DNA from: Acorus gramineus | Lineage: Eukaryota > Streptophyta > Magnoliopsida > Acorales > Acoraceae | DNA: 64,000 nucleotides | Assembly: GCA_030737835.1 (NCBI GenBank) | Contig: JAUJYN010000027.1 | Coordinates: forward strand, 124,001 to 188,000 | Reading direction: 5' to 3' | Shown: positions 32,740 through 43,791 of the stretch, in pieces | Position numbering within the stretch: the stretch's first letter is position 1 | How the letters are laid out: every line of letters begins with the position of its first letter | The notes under the pieces: generated by a model | The model's input: only the letters and a program-made list of their open reading frames with translations | What the model was told of the DNA's origin: nothing | The model's database searches: none | Program-made: the position numbers and the translations under genes

Positions 32740-35334
32740 TGTCACGCCCCAGGGCGGTCGTCCCCGATACGTGGCAAATATATATAATATCAGCAGTCTA
32801 TACAGGAGATCAATAAAATACTCTAAACAACATCGAAAATGACAACACAGACAATAATGTAGCTGATATAATATATATACATATAGCGGAAGCTTAAACG
32901 ACTGAGTCTGTAATTCAAAGACATATTACAGACCCGAATACATAATCAACTGTCCTGTGAGAGCCAATATACACAATGACATCCAAATACAAGTGTGTGC
33001 CCAAGCACGGATAACAATACATACAATCAAGAAGGGGATGCTGATGGCCTCTCACTCGCAGAACCCAAAACGTGACGCTGCTCCGCTACTGCTGTGGTGC
33101 CTCGGGGAGCTCCTCCTTCAGATCCGACTCAGATACAACTAGAGGAAAAGAATATGCGAGGGGTGAGCCACACGCACAGTGAATGGCACAATCTATGCAA
33201 CACAACTCATATTAACCTTAAATAATTATAGTCCCTAAACGGGAGTAACTACACAAGTTATTGGGTCATCACATCATCGACCCACCCCACCCTCACCGTC
33301 ACCCTTTAAGGGGGTGACATGGGCCTTTTCAGACTAGACTGCTCTCCTCCCTTGGTCCACCTGGTAGCCTCTCCCACACTCCGTAGCCTCTACCTGGTAT
33401 ACTCCCACGATCAGCACTGTCTGACGCATCGGAGGTACCTACAGATGGGAGCCCTCTGTTAGGTCAGCTTTCCAACGCCAGGGAGTCCCTAATCGGATCC
33501 AACCAAAGGGAGAAGACAGCCTACTCACACGGATACGATCCTCTTGGATCCGTCGACAACGATTTGTAACACTACTAATGTCACGAATTCTCAAGAATTC
33601 CTCCAGGGCGCATAACTAAGATGCGGGGAAACATATATTATAACCACAAGGTTATAATATTCCCTAAGGCATGCTTATAACAATATGCTCTCATTTGATT
33701 TAATTAAATTAAACTAAATGGGAAACATGCATAGATCGGGGCTTTCCAATCATGGAACATGGTGGCTAGGCATGTATGGGCCTCTATACATGATATATGG
33801 GTGCATATCCCTAGCATACAAGGTCTAATGTGGCATGGTTACATCATATTAAAACATGCATACACAGTTTTCATTTATCACAAGTTAATATACAATTATG
33901 GAGCCCCAGAGGAGGGCAATGCACGCCTACGTGCATCGAACGTCTCCCTACTGGGTTGGATTGTTTCACTCACTGAAACCCGGGTCGCTGCGTGACCGTC
34001 CGTCAAGATCTGCAAGACATGGGCATTCAATATGGTGAGTAAACTACACAAATACACATGAAATTTACTAGAAATACCCAATACTCGGACAAGCATGCAT
34101 ACGGACTCGCACGCATGCGAGCGCGCACGTACGCACGCGAGTCCGAGTGCCCCGACACCCTCCCGAACCCTCGGGCAGCCATACGCATGGCCCCCCGCAC
34201 GCGCACGCACGAATGCGCACGCACGCATGCATGCGCCCCTGCGCCCCTGGCGCACTGCCACGCCCCTGCCCGTGCGTCCAGCCCAGCGCGTACCTGCACG
34301 CACTGCGCCCCCGCGCAGCACCCCGCACGCACGTCCGCGCGTCTGCGCGTACTAGCGCTCGCCCGTCTGCGCGCGCTAGCGCCTGACTGCGCGCGCAGAC
34401 GCGCGCGCACGCGCGCGGATGGCTCCGCGCGCGCGCCCGAGCCCCTTCCACCCCTCCTCAGCCCACCCCCACCCCCTACCACCTATGCAAAGCATGCATA
34501 ACCACTTAAACATCCTAGTCAATCATCTAAACAAGCTAGGGGAGGAGGAAGACTTACCAACAAGGAGGGAAAGGAAAAGGGAGGAAGCTCGGGTGCCCTT
34601 TGCGCACCAAACCACCACAACCGCCACCACCAAGACCACCACCACCTCAGCCACTCTCAAGGCCTAAAAATGGCTGAAAACAGAGGTGGGGGAAGCCATG
34701 AGAGGGAGGTAGAGAAAGGGGAAATCAAAACAAAAATCATACAAAGGTAGATCACACACATACCTTTCTTTTTCCCTTCTAGGGTTTTCCTTTTCTTCTT
34801 CTTCTACTACCTCTAATGGGAGAAATAAAGAAGAGGGGATGAGATGGAGTGTGTGAGAGAGATGGAGAAGAGAAGAGAAGAGGAGAGAAGGGTGGACGCC
34901 CACTAATAGGGCCACACACACACACTCACAAACTTGGAACAATTAGGGTTTGGTGGGCTTGACTTTGAGTCAACCCAACCACACAAAAAAACAAAAGGAT
35001 TTGACCAATTCAATGGTCAAATTTGACTTGGTCCAAGTCTCCTTGACTTGGTCAAGTCTCCCCTTTGACTTTCCCACTCGGTCAAAACCCGGATACGATT
35101 CGGAACTGCCAAATTCTGAAACGTTACCGGAATTCGATGAAATTTTCGTGAGTGGTTCGAAATGGCACCATGACACATAATGTGCAGTTAGATTTTCAAT
35201 CGGAGTTCTCGAACTCATGAAGATAGTTAAAAGTCCAAAATTTTAGCGGTTCCGATCGAAAAAAGAAAAATTTGGAAAACTGCCAGAAATGTCCCAAAGG
35301 TGACCAAAAGGCTAAAAGTGACACATATATAACA
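32740..35334 (-). repeat. 5' LTR of nested element A
   Basis: Minus strand start TGTTATATATGTGTCAC, end GGGCGTGACA (2595 bp). It is more diverged from the LTRs of B than those are from each other, and its first bases match LTR E. It abuts the gag of B at TCGTG (35335-35339); the second copy of that target duplication is missing, as expected if the 3' part of A was lost by recombination. A CG-rich tract lies at 34110-34440. Confidence 0.85.
34010..34557 (-). other. Putative leader intron in LTR A
   Basis: Minus strand donor-like TTGGTAAGTC (intron start 34557) and acceptor-like CATGTCTTGCAG (intron end 34010), 548 bp, enclosing the CG-rich tract. Same layout as in B, C and F. Confidence 0.45.
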
Positions 35335-36085
35335 TCGTGAAACGTGTAGAGTAATCAGCGACCGACATGGAACCCTGCGTCAGCTGCTTGAACTCTCGCA
35401 TCACGATCTGGCGTGTCAAAAATGGGAAGTACTCTAGAAAGTAACTCCAGAATCCAACCCATAGAAGTCGCCCCACGCCCTCGGGGATGTCCACCGATCG
35501 GGTAGCCCACCAGTTGGCAGCGCTACCCTTCAACATGAAGGTGGCCAGTGAGACACGCTGGCGGTTGGTGCAGTGCATGGTCGAGAAGATCTTGTCTACC
35601 TCCATCAACCAACGCTCAGGGGCAAGGGGGTCCGCCATCTGGCCATGGAACTCGGGAGGGTGAAGCTTCAGAAAGGCAGTGAGGCCGCTCTGATGCACTC
35701 GTGCCGCAGCCTCTAGCTCCACCTCCCTCTCCAGGGGATCCTGAACTCCCACTACCGGAATCTACACTGGGACAAGGGGTACCTCGGGCACCACCGGTGG
35801 ATCTGCCACCAAGGGGACCTGTGGAACTGCCTCGCGGGCTGCCCGCAGCTCCTGGATCTCTCGCGCCTGATCAGCCAATGCCCTAGTCTGGGCCTCCAGT
35901 GCCCTAGTCTGAGTCTCCACTAGATCTGCGATACGAGCGTAAGCATGCTCCCATGCAGGAGGCTCCTGCGCTGGTCCTGGCCCAATAGCCGAGGACCCTC
36001 CAGTAGACTCCTCGCCTCTGGTAGGTTCGGAAACCTCCAAGGCCCGAGGGGGACCACGTCCACGCATCCCTCTGTGAGGAGGCAT
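35335..36085 (-). pseudogene. Chromovirus B gag, 5' part only
   Basis: Begins MPPHRGMRGRGPPRALE and runs without the Arg-to-stop change found in the other copy (AAARVHQSGL is open here). The frame is interrupted once near 35760, where CCGGAATC is followed by TAC and not CAC. The homology ends at ADYSTRF, where LTR A is inserted. The remaining gag and pol of B either lie beyond A in hybrid form or were deleted. Confidence 0.85.
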
Positions 36086-36180
36086 ATCAGCAACCTAAGA
36101 AACAGACACTAGGATCAGAATACTCATATAGAAATCCTAGGACTCATCACTAAGAAAAACAATTAGCTCTAACAAGACCA

Positions 36181-36193
36181 GGCTTTGATACCA
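36181..36193 (-). other. Primer binding site of element B
   Basis: Minus strand TGGTATCAAAGCC, one base different from the standard TGGTATCAGAGCC of element A. Located five bases inside the 5' LTR. Confidence 0.85.
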
Positions 36194-36198
36194 ACTTT

Positions 36199-38774
36199 TG
36201 TCACGCCCCAGGGCGGCCATCCCCGATACGTGGCAAATATATATAATATCAGCAGTCCATACAGGAGATCAATAAAAGACTCTAAACAACATCGAAAATG
36301 ACAACACAATCAATAATGTAGCTGACATAATATATATACATATAGCGGAAGCTTAAACGACTGAGTCTGTAATTCAAAGACATATTACAGACCAGAATAC
36401 ATAATCAACTGTCCTGTGAGAGCCAATATAAACAAAGACGTCCATATACAAGTGTTGTGCCCAAGCACGGATAACAATACATACAAGCAAGAAGGGGATG
36501 CTGATGGCCTCTCACTCGTAGAACCCAAAACGTGAACGCTGCTCCGCTACTAATGTGATGCCTCGGGGAGCTCCTCCTTCAGATCCGACTCAGTAACAAC
36601 TGGAGGAAAAGAATATGCGAGGGGTGAGACACAATCAGTGAATGGCACAATCTATGCAACACAACTCATATTAACCTTATAATAATTAAAGTCCCTAAAC
36701 GGGAGTAACTGTACAAGCTAGTGGGTCGTAACATCGCCGACCCACCCCACCCTCACCCTCACCCTTTAAGGGGTGACATGGGCCTTTTGGGACAGACTAG
36801 ACTGCTCTCCACCCTTGGTCCACCAGTAGCCTCTCCCTCGCGTAGCCTCTACCTGGTATACTCCCACGATCAGTACCCTCCGAACGCATCGGTGGTACCT
36901 ACAGATGGGAGCCCTCTGTCAGGACAGCTTTCCCAACGCTGGGGAGTCCCTACTCGGATCCAACGAAGGGGAGAAAACAGCCTACTCACACGGATACGAT
37001 CCTCTTGGATCCGTCGACAACGATTTCTAACACTACTAATGTCATGAATTCTCAAGAATTCCTCCAGGACGCATAACTGAGATGCGGGGAAACATACATT
37101 ATAATTACAAGGTTATAATATTTTCTAAGGCATGCTCATACCAACATAATCTCATTTTGATTTAATTAAATTAAACTAAATGGGAAACATGCATAGATCA
37201 AGGCTTTTCAAGCATGGGACATGGTGTCTAGACATGTATGGGCCTCTATACATGATACATGGATGTATATCCCTAGCATACAATGTCTAATATGGCATGG
37301 TTACATCATAGTAAAACATGCATTAACATAGTTTTTCATTGACACAAGTTAATATGCAATTATGGTGCCCCAGGGGAGGGCAATGCACGTCTACGTGCAT
37401 CGAACGCCTCCCTACTGGGTTGGATTGACCCACTCACCGCAACCCGGGTCGTTGCATGACCGTTCGCCAAGATCTGCAAGACATGGGCATTCAATATGGT
37501 GAGTAAACTACACAAATATACATGAAATTTACTAGAAATACCAAATACTCGGACAAGCATGCATACGAACTCGCACGCATGTGAGCACGCACGTACGCAC
37601 GCGAGTCCGAGTGCCCCGACACCTACCCGAACCCTCGGGCAGCCACACGCATGGCCCCCCGCACGCGCACGCGCGCCCAGGCAGCCCAGGCGCACTGCCC
37701 CGCGCGCACTCACGCGCACTCCCCGCGCCCACCCCCGCTCGCGCCAACGCCCGCGCGCGTTTGTGCGCCCGCCTGCGCCTGCCAGCGCCCTCCTGCGCGC
37801 GCGCCTGCGCGCGCACGCGCGCAGACAGCCCCCAGCGCACGCCCACTCTTCCCTAACCCCTTTTTAACCCTCCCCAACCCCTCACACACATTCTAACACA
37901 TCTACCCAACATGCATGACCTCCCCAACCATCCCTAAGCCATAAAAACCAAGAAAAGAAGGGGAAAGGCTCACCTTGGGAGGGGAAATGAAAGGGGGAGG
38001 TTCGGGGGCCCTCGACGCACCCGCGACCACCTCAACCACCACCTCCTCAGCCCTCCTTTGGCTGCAAATCAGGGGGAAAAAGTTCATGAAAGGGAACTTG
38101 AGAGAGAGGAGATCAACAACAACAACAACACTTACACAACCCTAGACTTGCACTTGCACCTTCTCCTTCTCTTCTCTTTGAGGAGATAATACAAACACTT
38201 GGGGGGGGGGGGAAGAGAGAAGAGAGAGCCAAGAAAGTGTAGACGTGTGAGTGGGAGAGAGAGAGGGAGAGATATTTTGGCACATAAATATCTAAAGGAG
38301 GGATAGAAATAACCTATTTATCCTTGACTAGAAATTCTTAGCATGCTTCACTATAACAGCCATCACTTCCTAAATATAGCTCCGAATTGCACAATTCAAA
38401 GTCCGTTGGAAAGCCAAGAAGATTATCTACAACTTTCATGTTTATGCCACGATCAAATAATCCCTCCAGCTATTCCGAAATGTGAGCTAAACATTGAACA
38501 GGGCTGCTGCCAGAATTTTTCATCCCCGGGGTATACTTGAAAAATACCCATAACTTTTACTACATGAATCCAGTTGATCTAATTCCACTTTTGTATGAAA
38601 GCTAACTCGAAACTGAGCATCTCATAATAAAATCATATTTAAACCTCTTCATCGTGGATTTTAACAAAATCAAATCCAAATACCAAATTGGAAATACAGG
38701 CATAATAAGTTCGAGGAGAAAAATTATGTAGCCAAATTTTCAATCAGAGCGCTCCAAATGACACAGGCATAACA
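36199..38774 (-). repeat. 5' LTR of element B
   Basis: 2576 bp, minus strand start TGTTATGCCTGTGTC and end GGGCGTGACA. Contains a TATA-like GGATAAATAGG (38312-38322), splice-like signals at 37973 and 37474, a CG-rich tract (37560-37830), a short G run near 38202, and one copy of the CACCCTCACCCTCACCC motif near 36747. Confidence 0.9.
37474..37973 (-). other. Putative leader intron in the 5' LTR of B
   Basis: Minus strand donor-like AAGGTGAGCC (intron start 37973) and acceptor CATGTCTTGCAG (intron end 37474), 500 bp. It lies about 340 bp downstream of the TATA-like element and encloses the CG-rich tract. Confidence 0.45.
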
Positions 38775-38779
38775 TTGGT

Positions 38780-38894
38780 GATCCAGTAGTGTTGCATAGA
38801 CCAGTAATTCCGCGTCTCTTCGACCAACGGTATGGTCTCTTCCCAAAAGTCCCAAGAGTCTTCCTCCGGGAGTGAGGGTGAGGGTGAGGTTGGT
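38780..38894. repeat. 115-bp tandem unit 2 of LTR C
   Basis: Partner of 21821-21935. Begins GATCCAGTAGTG, ends GAGGTTGGT and continues into CGCGCCG, the ordinary LTR sequence. Confidence 0.85.
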
Positions 38895-39432
38895 CGCGCC
38901 GCCGTGTGACCTTGTTATCCATTGAGTTTTCACCCATGTTTTTCCTTGAAAGGAAATTGCCTTAACATTGAACTGTTGTAATGGTGATTGGTTTCCACCC
39001 ACTCACTGAGCTTGTAGCTCACCCCTCGCATACTGTTTCTTTTCATGGGCAGTGTTGGGCGTGGAGCTGGAGCTTTCCTGTGGCGTGGTCTTATGGGCGT
39101 GGAGCGTTCTTCCGGTGGGTGGCGAGTGCGAGGCTGTCGCAGACCTAGAGTCATTTTATGTATAGTAAATCGTGCATGTGGCACAAGTTGTATTTTATTT
39201 GTACTAGACTTGGCTCTCACAGGACAGTGATCGTGTATTCGAGTCTGTAATAATGTTTTTGATTTACAGACATTGTTGATATCTTATGCTTCCGCTTTTC
39301 AGTTGAGTTATCAGTTATCATTGGTTTGCCAGCTTGTGTATTGTTTATTGGAGTCATTATTGATCTCTTGTACTTGATAGCTGATATTTTATTATTGCCA
39401 CGTTTTGGGGACGGCCGCCCTGGGGTGTGACA

Positions 39433-40559
39433 CCAGGCGGCTAGTTCCAATTAGCCACCCCATTGACCGACCACAAACTGTCTTCCTGGATGGGACATAA
39501 AGTAAGCATGATTGTGGCGGATTGTCCATTCTAGCTGCCCCATTTCAGCCGGTTCAACCTTAGTAACCGACCCAAGCCACCGCTTGTCAGAGATGGGACG
39601 TTTGGTAGGTTATGATGGGGGCGGCTACTTGAGAGTAGCCACAAGCCGCCCCTCACCTGGACATTGTCAGAGAACAAAGATTTAATGGGAGGTCAAATCA
39701 AAACCTTATTACCCATTTTGATCTATTGTCCAGTGGACACTCACTCCCCTACACCTCTTTTACTGTAAATCGAGGGGTTGAAACTCTTTTTCTAACATCA
39801 CCAAAAAATATCAATTCATTCCCAAGCATAATCAATAACCCAACAACACTCACAAATCAACCCATATCCCTTCCCCACTTGAAACCCTTGAGAGAGAAAG
39901 TGAGAGAGACACCCATTCCCTGCATAAATCCACTCTCCAAAAACCCAGGTTAAACCTAGCTTAACCTTTGCCAATACCCAAGATCAAACCCTACCTAGGT
40001 TCTGCCCAAATTGAACCAAACACCAGGCGGCTACTCCCAACTAGCCACCCCCCACCAGGCGGCTAAATCCAACTAAGTAGCCACCCCCCACCAGGCGGCT
40101 AAATCCAGCTAGCCGGCCCTTCCCTAGCCCATCTCAGTTCCAATTCTCCTTTAGTCAGGTTTCCGAAGCAGAAAAGGGTCCCTGTCTTCACCTCTGTGTA
40201 CGGCATATCCATGCTCAGAGCGAAGACCCACAAACTCTCCCACAAAGGCAATCAAATCTGCCCCAACTTTTTCTGCTTTTTGAGAAAAGCAAATGGCGAT
40301 CACAACAACCCCTGAATCCTCCTGAGGACCGATCGGCCGCCTCAGCCAGGAACGAAACCCTCCCACCAGGCCACCACCTCTTCCGAGAGACGATCCGACC
40401 GAGCCTGTCAAGGCCAGCTCTCCGGATCAGAGTCTCCGAAGAACCCCCACACACGCACAACCTCGAAGAACCAGGAGGAGGAAGAGAGGGAGGAAGGCTT
40501 CCCGGAGCATCCCCCCAAAAACTACCCCCTTTTTCTTTTTCCGAAATCCGATACCGACA
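39433..40559 (+). repeat. 3' LTR of Tat element D2, second segment
   Basis: Resumes with CCAGGCGGCTAG, aligned with D1 from about 8250, and ends CCGATACCGACA at 40559, the same end word as in D1. It carries further GGCGGCTA inverted repeats at about 39437-39465, 39620-39655 and 40022-40112. The D1 TATA box is mutated here. The following CCGCT would be the target duplication if D2 is intact at this end. Confidence 0.85.
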
Positions 40560-42681
40560 CCGCTGACATGGCGTATTCATCGACCAGTTGACCAGACCTC
40601 TCCGCGTGGCATTATCTCTAAACTTGGTTAACCAGATCAAGACGTTTTGGTGATTTGATTGTGATCAACCCTTTGTAACTTGACCAAGGCTATTCAGCTT
40701 GCTGCCATAGGCCTTCCATTCTCTCTACTGAGGTATCTTTACTCGTCGTCAATTGAAGGTTTGTCTGCTCGTATGGGGTGGATCATTATGAAGAATAAGG
40801 ATGAGGTGCCTTAGTTTTTGAGAATCACAATGCGAAGAAGAAAAAGGATAATTTTTATTCATTATAAATAATTTTAATTTATTTTTCATGTTTTTTGAAA
40901 ATTTAAATTAACTTTTAATTAATTTTTATTCATTATTAATAAATTTGATTTAAATGATTTTTATTCTGAGTCAATATTTGATAAATTTTAAAATATGCTT
41001 TTGTTCATTTGATATTTGAACATCTTGTAATTTATAGATATGGCTTTAGGTATTTGTATGACTTGAGGTATTTAGTCATTTTGAATTAAGATGGTGCATG
41101 AGAATGCTTTTAGAATAATAAAAAGATAATGACTTCCCATATGTCATAGAGATGCAATCTTTCATCACAATATAGGAAAGAGCTCTACTACACAGGCTCC
41201 ATTATATAATCCCCACTCATAGGCTTCATGAGATGTCAAATGTTTATTGGTTGCCTAGTTGACCTTAACAAAATGATAAAAAAGCAAAGTCCAAAATTAC
41301 TTGTATTTAAATCACACGTTCACATGTCAAACCCCACTATTTGTATAGTGTTTCTCCTCCCTAAACACATTCCAAAAAAATCTAACCGTTTTTTTTTTAA
41401 ATCAGCAACTTAAAAAAATCATTTCAGCCGACCTGTTTATCTTCGATAAACGGCATCACCACTACTAGATTCCTTTCGTCGCTCTCTATCATATAAGAGG
41501 TGGTTTGACTATCTTTTTAATCCTCATCCGGATTTCACCTTTTCGACCTTCATATCCACTTTTTGATGAATGTGACAGACTTTTAACGAAACACTAAGAT
41601 CAAATAAAAAAAAGTCAGTTACATTTTGTGAATGTAACTTAGTTTTAAAATATATTACACAAATAGTTCAGTTAACTGACTTTTATTATTTAAGGCATGT
41701 AAATATCAGTTATATTTAAAAAATATAACTGACTTACAAAATATGATGCATAAATATTCATATTAGTTTGAAAATGTAACATAACCATATGCCAATATAA
41801 CATCGAAATACTATAAAATCCCCCAAAAAACATATTTGACATCGAACATCAGATTCAAAGAAAAAATTGTAAACAAAAGCCAGATCAAAGGCTGCCATAT
41901 TTAATATCAAACAACATATTCAAGAAAAAATTTGTGAATGTAACTTGGGTTAAAATACAAAATCCATATAATAAGTTAGTTACATTCACAAATCCATGAA
42001 GCTAATTATAAAATTCAAAACAAACATCCATATAATAAGTTACATTCTCTATTACATGGATATGCATATGTAACTGACATTCAAATGTTAAACAACGGAT
42101 ATGCCGTATTGAAAACAACATTTAACATCAGAAACAACCAGAATTAAATTTAAAAAAAAGTAAAAAAATGAAACAATTGAAAGACATACAATAAAACAAA
42201 CACCACACCTCAATCAGCGGACATTTCAATGGTAGCTAAACTGTTCTGTTTTTTTTTTTCAATCAGATTAGACGCTTAAAAAAGTCGTCCAAAAAATCAA
42301 ATCCAATTGCAATCTCAAAAAAAAAATTATGAAAATTCACCACAAAAATGAAGCTGTTGATTCAATTATGAGTTTTCAAATGTGATATAGTCAAAAAAGG
42401 AAAAAAAAAATCACAATTGAATGCCTCACACGCGCGGTTCCAAAACATACATTATTAATTGTTTGCATTAATTTTGTATGAGAAGTTATAAAAATTCATT
42501 AAGAGGCATAAATGAAAATTCAAACTATACCTTGCTATGAAGCTTACATAAAGCTTATGAATTAAGACTTTTCAATTATTTTTTTTTTAAAAAATTATAA
42601 AAAAAAATAAAACATGTATTATGTATATATATGAAACTTATTTAGGCCAATAAGTTCGGGCTGTGAATCATTTCCCATTTT

Positions 42682-42913
42682 GGGTGCGTTTGGTTGCGCG
42701 ATTTTAAAACTGATTCGGCAGAAATCTGCGATTGCAAAACTGATTCTGCAGGAAGCTCACTTTCTCAACTTTTTGAAATCGCAGCTTTTAGACACTATTT
42801 GACTGAAATATGTGTGCATGAAAGCTGCTACAGTAAAACTGTTTTGTTGCACGATTGCAAACGCAGCTTCCTGCAATCACAATCGCAGCGCAATCGCGCA
42901 ACCTAACGCACCC
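42682..42913. mobile_element. MITE-like element with 22-bp terminal inverted repeats
   Basis: The left end reads GGGTGCGTTTGGTTGCG and the right end is its inverse with one mismatch in 22. Total 232 bp with no coding capacity. TTT flanks both sides (42679-42681 and 42914-42916), which could be a 3-bp target duplication but is too simple to be sure. The superfamily cannot be assigned. Confidence 0.7.
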
Positions 42914-43289
42914 TTTACCAAACGCGACTCCATCATTACATCGCTACTTATGTGTACTTCAAAAACTTTTTTTTTCCCGAAAGAGCAACAATAATGAATA
43001 TCCCAAAAAATAAAAAAATATATATTATATTATACTGTCGCAAAAAAAGTATCCAAAGCTACCACGCCTCGATTACATTCCTCTCCGGGAATTGGACCAC
43101 TCAAATGACTCTAGAGAATAATAGTATAATAGTAAAAAAATAATTAACTTGGCTTGTATAAACTTTATCCATGACATGTGATATGCACGATTGCAACCAT
43201 ACGTTCATATGCCACACGCATGGCTACAAGACCGCTTGATGTGGCAATGGTGCTGTTAAATGAGCACATCATTCGTATATTGTACGGCC

Positions 43290-43299
43290 TGGATATATA
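43290..43299 (+). promoter_or_regulatory. Possible TATA element of the STICHEL-like gene
   Basis: GGATATATAAATTC lies about 500 bp upstream of the start codon. It is the only TATA-like word between the MITE and the ATG. Promoter use is inferred. Confidence 0.3.
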
Positions 43300-43791
43300 A
43301 ATTCACTAACCGACAAAAAGTCTCAGTGCGTGAAAGGAAGTGACATTAGAGGGTGAACAATAACAGAGTTTCTCCAGGCTTCGGACGCAACGGTCGGTCA
43401 AACATACACTGCTGGAGTGACAGTAAGATATTAAATTGATCTCCACCGTTGGAAGAGCTTCACTGTCGTTGAAATCGACGGCCCACCATTTTCATTCAAA
43501 CCAAAGAAAGATCAGGCACCGCACATTTGCACGGGCTTTGTAGGGCTTGCGGTTTTTTTTTTTCTTTTTTTGTTATTTACCATTTTGTCTTTTTTTTACA
43601 AGAACACCCACGCCCACCATTGTTACTGCTCTTCAAATCTTCTGGAAATCCATCCGACTTGTGCAGGGAGAGATACAAACCAAACCCTACTTGATAAACT
43701 TGGAGCTTGGTAGGAAAGAATCGTGTCTTCGTTGTGTTTTCTTAAATTTTATACATTACTATGATCAGATTATTATGGCCTTCTTTGGACG

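Larger units (their letters stand above)
21936..38774 (-). mobile_element. Tekay/Del-type chromovirus B (chimeric, nested)
   Basis: Minus-strand element flanked by TTGGT at 21931-21935 and 38775-38779. Its 5' LTR is 36199-38774. Its 3' LTR is 21936-27861, interrupted by solo LTR E. The two LTRs look very alike by eye where I compared them (roughly 3 percent different), so the insertion is fairly young. Between them lie a truncated gag (35335-36085), an extra LTR from another element (A, 32740-35334), and then a full PBS-gag-pol region. This is the footprint of a nested insertion followed by recombination. Confidence 0.85.
18840..39432 (+). mobile_element. Chromovirus solo LTR C, with nested element B inside
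   Basis: Starts TGTTATGCCTGTGTCATTTGG (18840-18860) and ends GGGGTGTGACA (39432). It is flanked by perfect 5-bp repeats CCAGG (18835-18839 and 39433-39437). Removing element B (21936-38774) leaves an LTR of about 3.75 kb, longer than its relatives partly because it holds two 115-bp tandem units. Its left part holds a leader-intron-like segment and a CG-rich tract (about 19735-20050). Confidence 0.88.
40560..43791. other. Upstream region of the STICHEL-like gene, AT-rich
   Basis: No coding frame is supported. From about 40840 the DNA becomes AT-rich and loses all retrotransposon similarity. It contains a hairpin-like GTTACATT...AATGTAAC (about 41618-41638) with inverted echoes at 41930-42000, a MITE-like element (42682-42913) and, near 43290, a possible TATA (GATATATAAAT). 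The pyrimidine-rich 43550-43600 is probably 5' leader. Confidence 0.5.

Noticed and set aside
32740..35334. LTR A as a simple solo LTR
   Set aside because: It is followed directly by a primer binding site and a complete gag start, and it lacks a matching left target duplication.
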